In this document: piece by piece, positions 33,299 to 42,622 of the stretch
Position numbering within the stretch: position 1 is the stretch's first letter
How the letters are laid out: the number at the start of each line of letters is the position of its first letter
Assembly: GCA_022824225.1 (NCBI GenBank)
Contig: JAJEAH010000007.1
Location: forward strand, 1-64,000
Direction: 5' to 3'
Length of the DNA: 64,000 nt
Source: Chloroflexota bacterium
GTDB lineage: Bacteria > Chloroflexota > UBA11872 > VXOZ01
Program-made: the position numbers and the translations under genes
Notes under the pieces: generated by a model
Databases searched by the model: none
Seen by the model: only the letters and a program-made list of their open reading frames with translations
Told to the model about the DNA's origin: nothing

Positions 33299-34975
33299 AT
33301 GCTGGAGCATGACGTCCTCGTAGTGGGCGCCGGTCTGGCCGGCATGCAGGCAGCGCTGCACGCGGCGCGCCAGGGCGCGAGTGTGGCCATTCTCACCAAG
33401 GTGCATCCCGTCCGCAGTCACTCCAACGCGGCCCAAGGCGGGATCAATGCCGCCATGGAAGATGACGATCCCTGGGAAGACCACGCCTACGACACGGTCA
33501 AGGGCAGCGACTTCCTGGGCGACCAGGACGCCATCGAGGTGCTCTGCAGCGAAGCCCCCGAGACCATCATCGAACTGGAACACATGGGGGTAATCTTCAA
33601 CCGGGGCAGCCGCGGCCAGATCGACCTGCGCGCCTTTGGCGGCCAGGCCCGCAAGCGCACGTGCTACATCGCGGACATTACCGGCCAGGTCCTGCTGCAC
33701 GTCATCTACGAGCAACTGATGAAAGCGGGCACCCAGGTCTACGAGGAGTGGTTCGTGACCTCTCTCGTGCGCCAGAATGACGCCATATGCGGCGTGGTGG
33801 CCCTGGACCTGCGCACCGGCGCGCTGGAGCTTATCAAGGCCAAAGCCGTCATTCTCTGCACCGGCGGCTCGGGCCGCGTCTACGAGCCCAGCAGCAATGC
33901 CCTAATCTGCACCGGCGACGGCTATGCCCAAGCCTACCGGGCCGGCGCGCCGCTGATGGATATGGAAATGGTGCAGTACCACCCCACCACGCTGCCCAGC
34001 AACGGCGCGCTCATGACCGAGGGCGCTAGGGGCGAGGGGGCCTATCTCGTCAACGCCAAGGGTGAGCGCTTCATGGAGCGCTACGCGCCCAACATGATGG
34101 AACTCGCCTCCCGGGACGTGGTCTCCCGCGCCGAACAGACGGAAATCAACGAAGGGCGGGACATCGACGGCTGCGTCTTGCTGGACGTGCGGCACCTGGA
34201 CCGCAACACCATCCTGCAAAAGCTCAGCCAGATACGCGAACTTGGCTTGGAGTATGAGGGCGTAGACATCGTCGAAGAGCCCTGTCCCGTGCGGCCCGGC
34301 ATGCACTACATGATGGGCGGCATCAAGACCGATATACAGGGCGCGACCTTTGTCAAGGGGCTCTATTCCGCCGGTGAAGCGGCATGTGTGTCCGTGCACG
34401 GCGGCAACCGCTTGGGCGCGAATTCGCTCCTGGATACCCTGGTCTTCGGCAAACGCGCGGGCATGTCCGCGGTAGAGTACGCCCGCGGCATTACCGACCC
34501 AAACGTGCCGGAGTCGCGAGTGGAAGAAGACCGCGAGCACATTGGCGGCATTCTCAGCCGCAGCGCCGACGACGGCGAACGGGCGGCAGCGCTGCGCTTG
34601 ACCATGGGCCAGACTATGCACGAACACGTGGGGGTCTTTCGCGACCACGCCGGCCTGACCCAAGCCCAGAACATCATCGCGACGCTCAAAGAGCGCTACC
34701 AGCACGTCGGCATCGACGACAAGGGGAGTGTGTTCAATACCGACCTCCTCTTTGCCTTGGAGGTCGGTCTGATGCTGGACGTGGCCGAGGCCATCGTGGC
34801 GGGCGCGCTCTTCCGCACGGAAAGCCGGGGCGCTCAATTCCGCACCGACTACCCAGACCGCAATGACGACGATTGGCTGAAGCACACGCTGGTCTACCAA
34901 GGCGACGGCGGCCCCCGCCTGGAGACATTGCCGGTGACTATCACCCAGTGGCAACCGGCGAGGAGAACGTACTAG
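33299..34975 (+). CDS. sdhA: Succinate dehydrogenase/fumarate reductase flavoprotein
   Basis: A 558-residue flavoprotein. The FAD dinucleotide fold begins LVVGAGLAGMQAALHAARQG; the covalent-flavin His is probably in HSNAAQGGIN; the substrate site motif GGIKTD lies near 340, and HGGNRLGANSLLDTLVFG near 365 matches the capping and FAD contacts. It catalyses succinate to fumarate (or the reverse) with electrons from or to SdhB. Length is shorter than the usual 570-590 of E. coli SdhA but normal for soluble types. GGGAGA is 9 bases before ATG 33299. It is followed at once (no gap) by sdhB. Confidence 0.96.
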   Translation: MLEHDVLVVGAGLAGMQAALHAARQGASVAILTKVHPVRSHSNAAQGGINAAMEDDDPWEDHAYDTVKGSDFLGDQDAIEVLCSEAPETIIELEHMGVIFNRGSRGQIDLRAFGGQARKRTCYIADITGQVLLHVIYEQLMKAGTQVYEEWFVTSLVRQNDAICGVVALDLRTGALELIKAKAVILCTGGSGRVYEPSSNALICTGDGYAQAYRAGAPLMDMEMVQYHPTTLPSNGALMTEGARGEGAYLVNAKGERFMERYAPNMMELASRDVVSRAEQTEINEGRDIDGCVLLDVRHLDRNTILQKLSQIRELGLEYEGVDIVEEPCPVRPGMHYMMGGIKTDIQGATFVKGLYSAGEAACVSVHGGNRLGANSLLDTLVFGKRAGMSAVEYARGITDPNVPESRVEEDREHIGGILSRSADDGERAAALRLTMGQTMHEHVGVFRDHAGLTQAQNIIATLKERYQHVGIDDKGSVFNTDLLFALEVGLMLDVAEAIVAGALFRTESRGAQFRTDYPDRNDDDWLKHTLVYQGDGGPRLETLPVTITQWQPARRTY

Positions 34976-35935
34976 ATGCAGTTCAAGCTCAACGTACGGC
35001 GCTACGACCCCGAGGCGGAGAATCCCGCGCCCTACTGGCGCGCGTACGAAGTGGACGTGCCTGAGAACGCGAGCGTCTTGGATTGCCTCATCCACGTGCG
35101 GGAATACGTTGACGGCACCCTGGCGGTGCGTTGCTCCTGCCGTTCGGCAATCTGCGGCTCGTGCATGATGCGCGTAAACGGCCAAGCGCGGCTGGCCTGC
35201 ATTACGAAAGCCAAGGACATGCAGGAACTCGACGAGGTCATTACCGTGGAGCCGGGCGGCAACATGCCGGTCCTCAAAGACCTCATCGTGGACATGGATG
35301 TCTTCTGGAATAAAATCCGCCAGGTGAAACCGTGGTTGGAGCCGGTGCAGCCTGTGCCGGAGCGCGAGTACCTGGTGCCCAACGAGACCATCCTCGACCT
35401 CACCGTGGCCATGAACTGCATCATGTGCGGCGCGTGCGTGTCGGATTGCACGTCGTTGGAAGTGGACAAGAACTTCATCGGCCCGGCGGCGCTGGCTAAG
35501 GCCTACCGCTTCGTGGACGACCCCCGCGATGAGGACCGGCAGGAGCGGCTGGAGGAACTCAGCGGCGACGGCGGCGTCTACGACTGCACCCACTGCTTCT
35601 TCTGCGTCGAAGTCTGCCCGAAAGGCGTCGCCCCCATGGAGCGCATTGTCGACATACGCGAGCGCGCCCAGGGCGCAGGGGTCACGAACAACGCCGGCGC
35701 CCGCCATGCGGTGGCCTTCGAGGACATCATCCGCGACAGCGGCATCCTGGATGAGCCCATGCTCCTGCTTCGCTCTATCGGCATGAATCCGGCGGAGCAA
35801 GTCAAGAATCTGCCCGGCGGAATACGTCTATTGCGCGCGGGCAAGTTGCCGCTGGCATCCGGCCCCTTCCACCACAAGATTCCCGGCCACGGCAACGTCA
35901 AGCGCCTCTTCGAGAAAGTGGAGACCTCACAGTGA
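34976..35935 (+). CDS. sdhB: Succinate dehydrogenase/fumarate reductase iron-sulfur subunit
   Basis: A 319-residue subunit. CSCRSAICGSC gives [2Fe-2S] ligands near residue 60; CIMCGACVSDC and CTHCFFCVEVCPKG are the two cysteine groups for [4Fe-4S] and [3Fe-4S] clusters. It is about 60-80 residues longer than E. coli SdhB, with a C-terminal extension (ILDEPMLLLRSIGMNPAE) seen in archaeal/Chloroflexi-type enzymes. Its ATG follows the sdhA stop directly, and it overlaps the next gene by four bases. Electrons move from the flavin through these clusters to the third subunit. Confidence 0.95.
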   Translation: MQFKLNVRRYDPEAENPAPYWRAYEVDVPENASVLDCLIHVREYVDGTLAVRCSCRSAICGSCMMRVNGQARLACITKAKDMQELDEVITVEPGGNMPVLKDLIVDMDVFWNKIRQVKPWLEPVQPVPEREYLVPNETILDLTVAMNCIMCGACVSDCTSLEVDKNFIGPAALAKAYRFVDDPRDEDRQERLEELSGDGGVYDCTHCFFCVEVCPKGVAPMERIVDIRERAQGAGVTNNAGARHAVAFEDIIRDSGILDEPMLLLRSIGMNPAEQVKNLPGGIRLLRAGKLPLASGPFHHKIPGHGNVKRLFEKVETSQ

Positions 35936-36819
35936 AATACGCCTTCTTTCCCGGTTGCGTTTCCCGGGGCGCCTGCCCGGAACTGATGCAGTCTCTCACC
36001 GCCGTGGCGGACCACATCGGCATGGAATTGGAACTCATGGAAACCGCGTCGTGCACCGGAGCCGGTGTCATAAGCGAGCGCAATCGCAAGCTGGCGGACG
36101 CGTTGAACGCCCGCAACTTTGCCCTGGCCGAGCAGACCGGCCTCCCGCTCATGAATATCTGCAGTACGTGCCAGGGCGTCATGAGCGGCGTAAACGAGCG
36201 GCTCAAGGCCCAACCCGCCTATCTGGCCGAAATCAACGAAATGCTCGCGGATGAAGGCCTCTCCTATTCCGGCAAGGCCGAACCGCGCAACTTCATGTGG
36301 GTGCTGGTGGAGGATTTCGGGCTTGACAACCTGCGGTCAATGGTCAAGCGCCCGCTTGGCGAATTGAATGTTGCGCCATTCTACGGCTGCTACATTTCAC
36401 GTCCCACCGACGTGCTCGGCTATCAGGACTTTCCCGAGCGAGGGCGCTATCTGGAAATGATCATCGAGGCCTGCGGCGCAACGCCGGTGGACTACTCCGG
36501 GAAGAAGTGCTGCGGCTTCCCCATCATCACCATGAACCGTACGAATTCGCTCACCATGGCTGGCAACCACGTCGGTGAAGCGCAGGAAAAGGGCGCCGAC
36601 TTCATGGTCACGCCCTGTCCGCTCTGCCACCTGAACCTGGACGCGCAGCAGCCCGATGCCGCCCGCGTCGTCAGCACGCCGCTGAACCTGCCGATTTTGC
36701 ACCTCTCGCAACTCATCGGCATGGCCTTGGGTATCGACGACAAGGACCTGGGCCTAAACCGCCACGTCGTTTCCACCAACCCGGTGCGGGAGCGCGTCCA
36801 TGCATTGCCGATGGCGTAA
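35932..36819 (+). CDS. HdrB-like (CCG-domain) third subunit of succinate dehydrogenase
   Basis: A 295-residue protein with CCG domains, as in HdrB/GlpC. The C-terminal CCG is canonical: CGATPVDYSGKKCCGFPI then TPCPLCH. The N-terminal unit is a variant (CSTCQGVMSG). The start is GTG (35932) overlapping sdhB. In archaeal and some bacterial type E enzymes (SdhE), this subunit takes the place of the haem-b membrane anchor and may bind a cubane cluster or pass electrons to a quinone or a heterodisulfide. No hydrophobic anchor genes (SdhC/SdhD) lie nearby, so it likely forms the electron-exit or membrane-contact subunit. Confidence 0.9.
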   Translation: MKYAFFPGCVSRGACPELMQSLTAVADHIGMELELMETASCTGAGVISERNRKLADALNARNFALAEQTGLPLMNICSTCQGVMSGVNERLKAQPAYLAEINEMLADEGLSYSGKAEPRNFMWVLVEDFGLDNLRSMVKRPLGELNVAPFYGCYISRPTDVLGYQDFPERGRYLEMIIEACGATPVDYSGKKCCGFPIITMNRTNSLTMAGNHVGEAQEKGADFMVTPCPLCHLNLDAQQPDAARVVSTPLNLPILHLSQLIGMALGIDDKDLGLNRHVVSTNPVRERVHALPMA

Positions 36820-37049
36820 GCGGCGTGAGCGGGAATGACGCCGGAAATAGCGGGTATCTCTCCGGCGCAGCGCGGCAATGGCGTGGGGCACTCAGTCTGC
36901 CAAGGGCTGCTCCCCATGTGACGGCTTATGTCAATAGCTCTGACGGTTAGACCTCGGCGCTTCTTGCGCGCGTCGAACGAAGAACGCGCGAATGGCGCAA
37001 TCAGTCCGGACTTGCACACAGTACAGAAAAACATCGGAGGACCACACAC

Positions 37050-37976
37050 ATGCGGCAGAAGGTGACAATCGTTGGCGCCGGCCAAGTCGGCGGCTCGTGC
37101 GCCCGGCGGCTTGCCGAGCGCGATTACGCGGATATCGTACTCATCGACATCGTTGAAGGGCTGCCGCAGGGCAAAGCGCTGGACATCCAGCAAGCCGCGC
37201 CTATCGTCAACTATGATTCGCAGATCGTCGGCACCAATGACTACGCCGACACTGCCGGGTCCGACCTCGTCGTAATCACGAGCGGCAGTCCCCGCAAGCC
37301 CGGCATGAGCCGCGACGATCTATTGGCCGTGAACCAAAAGGTGATCACGGCCGTCACCGGTGAGATCGTCAAGCACTCGCCCAACTGCACCATCATCGTC
37401 GTCACCAATCCCGTGGACGCCATGACGCAACTCGCGTGGAAAGTTAGCGGCTTTCCCACTAACCGCGTCGTGGGACAAGGCGGCGTGCTCGATTCGGCCC
37501 GCTATCGGACGTTTCTTGCCCAGGAACTCGGCGTTTCCATGCGCGACATCACGGGGTACGTGCTGGGCGGTCACGGCGACCAGATGGTGCCCCTGCCGCG
37601 CTATACCAGCGTTTCCGGCAAGCCGGTTACGGACTTCATCACGCCCGCCAGGCTGGAGGAGATTGTCCAACGCACCCGCGACGGCGGGGCCGAGATCGTG
37701 AATCTCCTCAAGCTCGGCAGCGCCTACGAAGCGCCGGGCGCGGCGCTGGTGGAAATGATCGACGCGATTCTGCTGGACCAGAAGCGCGTCTTGCCCTGCG
37801 CCGCCTACCTGGAAGGCGAGTACGGCATCAGCGGCGTCTACGTGGGCGTGCTCATTCAGCTCGGCGCCGGCGGCGTGGAAAAGATCGTGGAACTCGATCT
37901 CACCGCCGAAGAAAGCGCGATGCTCAATGAGTCTGCCGCTGCCGTGAGGGAACTCGTGGACGTGATGGGCGTCTAG
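37050..37976 (+). CDS. mdh: Malate dehydrogenase
   Basis: A 308-residue NAD-dependent LDH-like malate dehydrogenase. The Rossmann start [17 protein letters not shown] is clear; [11 protein letters not shown] is the substrate-specificity loop typical of MDH rather than [15 protein letters not shown] and [15 protein letters not shown] (catalytic His) follow. It interconverts malate and oxaloacetate. GGAGG lies before the ATG. The gene follows sdh by 230 bases in the same direction and completes the succinate-to-oxaloacetate branch except fumarase, which is not in the window. Confidence 0.97.
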   Translation: MRQKVTIVGAGQVGGSCARRLAERDYADIVLIDIVEGLPQGKALDIQQAAPIVNYDSQIVGTNDYADTAGSDLVVITSGSPRKPGMSRDDLLAVNQKVITAVTGEIVKHSPNCTIIVVTNPVDAMTQLAWKVSGFPTNRVVGQGGVLDSARYRTFLAQELGVSMRDITGYVLGGHGDQMVPLPRYTSVSGKPVTDFITPARLEEIVQRTRDGGAEIVNLLKLGSAYEAPGAALVEMIDAILLDQKRVLPCAAYLEGEYGISGVYVGVLIQLGAGGVEKIVELDLTAEESAMLNESAAAVRELVDVMGV

Positions 37977-38369
37977 ACCCACGGGAAAGACGACACCAGC
38001 CGCGAACGGGCGTCCCCGCGCGCTAAGTGTGGGAGCCCAAGCGCCAAGTACTGCTTATTCAGAGTCTCGCGGCGCCGCATCGCGCTGCGCCGGGCGCTCC
38101 CTTACGTTAGTTGCCTGTTCCTGTACGCCAGCCGGCCAACGAATTGCGCAATTGGCCCGCACGCCCGGCGTCAGTCTAGCAATAATACCGAGGGAGTCGG
38201 GCAGAGTACGCGAGACTACGGCGGCCCCTAGCGCAGGCCTTGCCTAAGGGCCTGTGCCCAATCATCTTGTCTGCACACGAACACCGTTCGCGCTGAGCTT
38301 GTCGAAGTGCTCAGCACAAACGGTCTTCATCAGGCTTGTAAACCCCTCTAAGAAGATCGTAAACAGGCT
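37977..38369. repeat. Intergenic with TTCGAC/GAACGG-type repeat
   Basis: This roughly 390-base gap has one copy of the dispersed GTTCGCGCTGAGCTTGTCGA sequence (near 38287), matching repeats at 62590-62925 and 53270. Two TCTAAGAA(G/C) blocks follow (38347, 38371). No gene is supported. Confidence 0.5.
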
Positions 38370-39377
38370 CTAAGAACCCGCTGATTCCGCTACGTGCTGC
38401 GGGCCGGCGGCAAGCGCTACGAGCCGTTGGTTGAGCCCCGCCCGGATGCCGGCAATGTCGGGTTCCAGCACGAATACGCCGTCGATGACGTGCGCCGTCA
38501 CCAAGCCGGAGGTTTCGTCGATGGCGTAGGACGCTATGGCTTCACCCTCGATGGTGGCGGCCAATCTCGCTAAATCCACAACAACGTCCAGCGAGAGGTC
38601 CGTGTCTACCGCATTGCGAAACTCTACGTACAGGGCAGGGATCTGAAGCAGCGTGCGGGGCGTTAACGCCTGGGCCCTGAGCGCCCGCAGCACCTGCTGC
38701 TGACGGACTATGCGGTTGAAGTCTCCGTCGGGGCTCGCCTTGCGCGTTCGCGCGTACTTCAAAGCCGTTTCGCCATCGAAGTGGTGCAGGCCCGCCAGCG
38801 CGATGAACGGTTCGTAGTCAACGCCGTTCATCGCGGGAAACTCCAGGTCGATGATGTTCGCGGGCACGTCTATCGTGACGCCGCCCAACGTATCGATGAT
38901 GCGCGCGAAACCGCTGAAATTCACCACCGCGTAGTACGGAATGTCAACGTCCAGCACCCGCTCCAGCGTCGCGCGCGCCAACGGGGCGCCGCCGCGGGCG
39001 TAGGCGGCATTGATGCGCTGCGGCTGCGCCAGGCCGTCCAGGCTCACCCGCATGTCCCGGGGGACCGACGTGAGCAGCACCCGCCCGTGCTCCACGTCAA
39101 CGCTGACCAGAACGATGGCGTCGCTGCGGCCTGTGAGGGTCTCCCACGAGTCCACGCCAAGCAACAGTATGTTCACTATCGATGACGGTTGGCCGGCCGG
39201 CGCTTCCGGCGGTGAGGGCGCCGCGGGGGCCGCAACCGCCACCTGTGGGGCAAAGCGCGGCGCCAATTCCTCCTTGGCGGCTTCTGCCCCGGCTCCGGGA
39301 GCCGCGGCGCATCCCATCAGTATGCCGCTCAGGAGGTATAGACCAAAGACCTGCCCTAAGACTCGCCATCCCACCAT
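38370..39377 (-). CDS. LCP-family (LytR-CpsA-Psr) lipoprotein
   Basis: A 335-residue exported protein. The signal segment VFGLYLLSGILMGC ends in a lipobox (Cys at about 23). After an Ala/Pro-rich linker, the LCP catalytic domain starts at NILLLGVDSWETLTGRSDA (Asp and Arg for Mg/lipid phosphate) with LTSVPRDMRVSLDG and QRINAAYARGG, and DTLGGVTIDVPANI later. LCP enzymes transfer lipid-linked glycopolymers to the cell wall or outer surface in monoderm and some Chloroflexi. ATG 39377 is chosen, with GGGAGG 13 bases upstream; a GTG at 39443 is too close to its AGGAGG. It faces the divergent enolase-type gene. The acceptor polymer is unknown. Confidence 0.87.
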   Translation of the reverse strand: MVGWRVLGQVFGLYLLSGILMGCAAAPGAGAEAAKEELAPRFAPQVAVAAPAAPSPPEAPAGQPSSIVNILLLGVDSWETLTGRSDAIVLVSVDVEHGRVLLTSVPRDMRVSLDGLAQPQRINAAYARGGAPLARATLERVLDVDIPYYAVVNFSGFARIIDTLGGVTIDVPANIIDLEFPAMNGVDYEPFIALAGLHHFDGETALKYARTRKASPDGDFNRIVRQQQVLRALRAQALTPRTLLQIPALYVEFRNAVDTDLSLDVVVDLARLAATIEGEAIASYAIDETSGLVTAHVIDGVFVLEPDIAGIRAGLNQRLVALAAGPQHVAESAGS

Positions 39378-39586
39378 GCTTGAATCGGTCCTCCCCGTAC
39401 GTCCCACCGGCCGGTGGGACTCTCTGCTGTTGCTCTGAGACACGCCTCCTTTCTATCGTGTCAGAGAAACGTGAAGAGAGTATGAGAGTCTCGCCGTAAG
39501 AATCGCGTTCGTGCGGACCGCCCAAGGTGAAACCGTGCCCGCCTCGGAGTATCATGGAACGCGAGAACCACAAGGAGTTTGCCCCC

Positions 39587-41038
39587 GTGAGTATTTCGGT
39601 CCGCCACGTCGATCTCAACGTTCTCAACATGCGCACGCGGATGCCGTTTCGCTACGGCATTGCCTCGCTCGAATCCGTGCCGCACCTTTTCGTGCGGGTA
39701 ACGGCCGAAATTGGCGGAACCGCGGCCGCCGGCGTAGCCGCGGAGGGGCTGCCGCCAAAGTGGTTTACCAAAGACCCCGACACGTCATTCGCCGAAGACC
39801 TCGACGGCATGCTCGCCGTCATCCGGCAGGCCGTGGAATTTGCCCTGGCAACTCCGCCGGCCGCCAGTCCGTTCGACTTCTGGCACGAGGTCTTGCGGCG
39901 CCAAGCGGCATGGGCCGCGACGACGAGCTATCCGCCGCTGCTGTGGGGTTTTGGCGTAAGCATGGTGGAGCGGGCCCTCATCGATGCGTTCTGCCGGGCC
40001 TCCGGCAGGTCGTTCGCGCAAGCGGTGCGGGATAACGCACTCGGCGTGCGGCTCGAAGCCCTGCATGGGGAACTCGCCGGTTACGCACCCGCCGCACTCC
40101 TGCCCGAACGCGCCCGCCGCTCGATGCGTATTCGCCATACGGTGGGCTTGGCCGACCCGCTCACCGATGACGACATACCCCCAACGGAACGCCTGGCCGA
40201 CGGTCTGCCGCAGTCTTTGGAAGCCAGCGTCCGTTACTACGGCCTGACGCATCTCAAGATCAAGCTCTCCGGCGAGACGGATGCCGACATCGAGCGGCTC
40301 CTGCGCATCGCCCACATCATGGAAACCCATGCGCCGGACGGCTACGCCCACACCCTGGACGGCAACGAATTCTATACGAAAGTCGGCCCATTCCGGCGCT
40401 TTTGGGAAACGATTCAGGTCGAGCCCAGACTGCGTTCCTTCCTGGAGCGCGCGCTCTTCGTCGAGCAGCCGCTGCATCGGGACGTCGCGCTGGGCCCTGC
40501 CGTGAAAGCCGACCTCAACGCCTGGCGCGAGCGCCCGCCGCTGATCATCGATGAGTCCGACGGCGAGTTGACTAGTCTCGCTGACGCGCTGGCGTGCGGC
40601 TACGCCGGCGGCAGCCACAAGAACTGCAAGGGCGTCTTTCGCGGCATCGTGAATGCCTGCCTGCTGGAGCACTACCGGCGGCGGGACCCCGCGCGCGCGT
40701 ACGTTTTGAGCAGCGAGGACCTGTGCAGCGTGGGACCCGTCGCCATGATCCAGGACCTCACCGTCGCGGCCAGCCTCGGCATCACCCACGCGGAACGCAA
40801 CGGCCACCACTACTTTGCGGGACTGAGCATGTATCCGCCGAGCGTCCAAGCGCAGGTACTGGCGAACCATAGCACCATCTACCGCCGTCACGAGGCGGGC
40901 TTTCCCGCGCTGGACGTGCGCCAGGGCCGCGTGGACGTCTCGACCATCGTGGACGCGCCGTTTGGCTACGGCTTTGACTTCGACACCACGCAGTTCACGC
41001 CGCTTGACGCATGGGACGCGGCCTCGCTAGAGGACTAG
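39587..41038 (+). CDS. Enolase-superfamily (mandelate racemase/MLE-like) protein
   Basis: A 483-residue TIM-barrel enzyme of the enolase superfamily. LKIKLSG holds the first base Lys, DGNEFY an acidic metal ligand, FVEQPLHRD the second metal Glu, IDESDGE the third, and GGSHKNCKG a late basic residue. All members abstract a proton next to a carboxylate with Mg2+. The N terminus MRTRMPFRYGIASLES is the capping domain. The GTG at 39587 is chosen: AAGGAG lies 9 bases before it. At 483 residues it is longer than typical MLE proteins (360-400), with extra N-terminal and loop regions. The substrate is unknown. Confidence 0.8.
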   Translation: MSISVRHVDLNVLNMRTRMPFRYGIASLESVPHLFVRVTAEIGGTAAAGVAAEGLPPKWFTKDPDTSFAEDLDGMLAVIRQAVEFALATPPAASPFDFWHEVLRRQAAWAATTSYPPLLWGFGVSMVERALIDAFCRASGRSFAQAVRDNALGVRLEALHGELAGYAPAALLPERARRSMRIRHTVGLADPLTDDDIPPTERLADGLPQSLEASVRYYGLTHLKIKLSGETDADIERLLRIAHIMETHAPDGYAHTLDGNEFYTKVGPFRRFWETIQVEPRLRSFLERALFVEQPLHRDVALGPAVKADLNAWRERPPLIIDESDGELTSLADALACGYAGGSHKNCKGVFRGIVNACLLEHYRRRDPARAYVLSSEDLCSVGPVAMIQDLTVAASLGITHAERNGHHYFAGLSMYPPSVQAQVLANHSTIYRRHEAGFPALDVRQGRVDVSTIVDAPFGYGFDFDTTQFTPLDAWDAASLED

Positions 41039-41069
41039 CTGGCCGAACGGGCGGGCTTCTCCGGGCAAC

Positions 41070-41492
41070 TCACCCCGGTTCCTGAGCAAAGAGCAGGATG
41101 TGGCCGTTGCAGTCTTCGATCTCGAACTCACGGAGCTTGTAGGGCTTGGTAACCGGCCCATTCGCATACTCCGGGCGGATCGTTACGCCTTGCGCGCGGT
41201 ACGCGGCAAAGAGTTCATCGATGCGGTGGCAGTGGATGTAGGTGTAGCCCGCGTTGGTTGGCTCAGAACCGTGGCGGCGGCGATAGCCGGTGAAGCGCAT
41301 GCGCTGCGGACTCTTGCCTGCCTGCGCGCCGATGGAAATGCGGGCGTGCCCTCCGCGCGTCATATCCACGAAGTCCAGGGTGAACCCAAGCTTTTCGCAG
41401 TACCACGCCGCGGTGGCCGCCACGTCCGCCACTTCCAACACCGGCTGCAAGCCGTAGAACTGGTGCTTCTCGGTCAGTTCTTCTGCGTTCAT
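41070..41492 (-). CDS. VOC-family (glyoxalase-like) protein
   Basis: A 140-residue single vicinal-oxygen-chelate domain. LQPVLEVADVAATAAWYCEKLGFTLDFVD, GGHARISIGAQ, YTYIHCHRIDELFAAYRAQGV and LREFEIEDCNGHILLFAQ are the four betaalphabeta repeats, with His and Glu as likely metal ligands. Such proteins act as glyoxalases, dioxygenases or resistance proteins; no specific role can be read. AGAGAGGGACAGG lies before the ATG. It is followed by the metallophosphoesterase gene upstream on the same strand, 53 bases away. Confidence 0.9.
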   Translation of the reverse strand: MNAEELTEKHQFYGLQPVLEVADVAATAAWYCEKLGFTLDFVDMTRGGHARISIGAQAGKSPQRMRFTGYRRRHGSEPTNAGYTYIHCHRIDELFAAYRAQGVTIRPEYANGPVTKPYKLREFEIEDCNGHILLFAQEPG

Positions 41493-41545
41493 GCCTGTCC
41501 CTCTCTGCAAAATGTCATGGCTACACAGCCGGTTGCTAAGTCGGT

Positions 41546-42622
41546 CTAGAGTTGAAACGGCTTCCCCAAACGAACCACGCGCTCCGCCTTGGCGTACCAG
41601 CCCTGTGGGGCGTAGTCGGACGTGTGGAGGTAGCACCGCACCCGGACTTCATTGCTGCCGGCCGTAAAGGTCAGCAGACGGCTCATGGCGATGGTGGTAC
41701 GCCCCGCATGGTGGCGGGCGAGCGCGGCGCAGTTGATGAAGTTTACGTCCCACTTGCGCTCCACGTGGGACCGGCCGCCGTGACAGTCGTCGGGATGGGT
41801 GTGCGTATGGCCGCCCAGCCAGAGGTCGATGGCTCCCGGGTGCGCCGCCAGATAGCCCTCGAACGCCTGGGCGTCGGGCGTGTCGTCCACAAAGTAGAGA
41901 TAGGAGGAGCCTTCCGGCCCGCCGTCGGCAAAGTACCCGTGGTAGTGGCCGCGCCAGGTGCCGTCGTCGTCTTGGCGGTGGCCTTCCCACGGGCCGGACG
42001 CCACGGTGGTTTCCTTGAGCATATGGTGATGAGCGGAGACGACGACGCAGTCGGGGTTCGCCTCCACCTGCGCCTGCCACCACGCGAACGTCTCGCCGGT
42101 CACCGCTCCCGACGGATAGCCGCCGCCCTTGGGATTGCGGCCCACCGGCGGCGGCAGGTCGTTTCGGTCGCTCATCATCAAGAAGAGCAGGTTGCCCGCC
42201 CGAAAGGCGTAGCGTTCCCAGGTGCCGTCCACCGGGTAGGGCCGGCGGGACGGGTCCACGCCGGAGAATTGCGGGTTCTCTCCCGTGGGGTCAACCCACT
42301 TGCGGAACCACCACTGGGTCGGCTCGGTGTAGAACGTCGCGTCGTGGTTGCCCGCCAGATTGTAGAAATGCTCCCGGGGATGCTCCCGCGACGAGCCGAA
42401 CTGGCGCACTACTTCCGCGCCCTCTTCATCGTCGGGCGACTTCTGGTTGCCGGAGAGATCGCCCAGGTGCAACATGATGTCCCACTGGAACGGCGGTCCG
42501 CCTTCGTCGCCGCCCTCTTCCGCATGGCGTATCGACTCGGTTAGACTCTCGCGGCCAAACCGCTTTTCCGTGCCCACGTGGGCGCAGCCGGTGGCCCAAA
42601 CGGAAAACGTCTCTGCCGGCAT
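41546..42622 (-). CDS. Calcineurin-like metallophosphoesterase
   Basis: A 358-residue phosphoesterase. Motifs appear in order: LHLGDLSGNQ (D55), NLAGNHDATF (N92, H93), VVVSAHHHML and LGGHTHTHPDD. The first motif, normally DxH, is GCAH here, so the usual Asp is replaced. It would hydrolyse a phosphate ester with a two-metal centre; the substrate is unknown. GGAGG lies 7 bases before the ATG and fixes the start. It precedes the VOC gene on the minus strand, and the two might be co-transcribed. Confidence 0.9.
   Translation of the reverse strand: MPAETFSVWATGCAHVGTEKRFGRESLTESIRHAEEGGDEGGPPFQWDIMLHLGDLSGNQKSPDDEEGAEVVRQFGSSREHPREHFYNLAGNHDATFYTEPTQWWFRKWVDPTGENPQFSGVDPSRRPYPVDGTWERYAFRAGNLLFLMMSDRNDLPPPVGRNPKGGGYPSGAVTGETFAWWQAQVEANPDCVVVSAHHHMLKETTVASGPWEGHRQDDDGTWRGHYHGYFADGGPEGSSYLYFVDDTPDAQAFEGYLAAHPGAIDLWLGGHTHTHPDDCHGGRSHVERKWDVNFINCAALARHHAGRTTIAMSRLLTFTAGSNEVRVRCYLHTSDYAPQGWYAKAERVVRLGKPFQL

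Noticed and set aside
33902..35800. 632-codon open frame opposite sdhA/sdhB
   Set aside because: It is a shadow of two strongly recognised genes; no ribosome site or family match.
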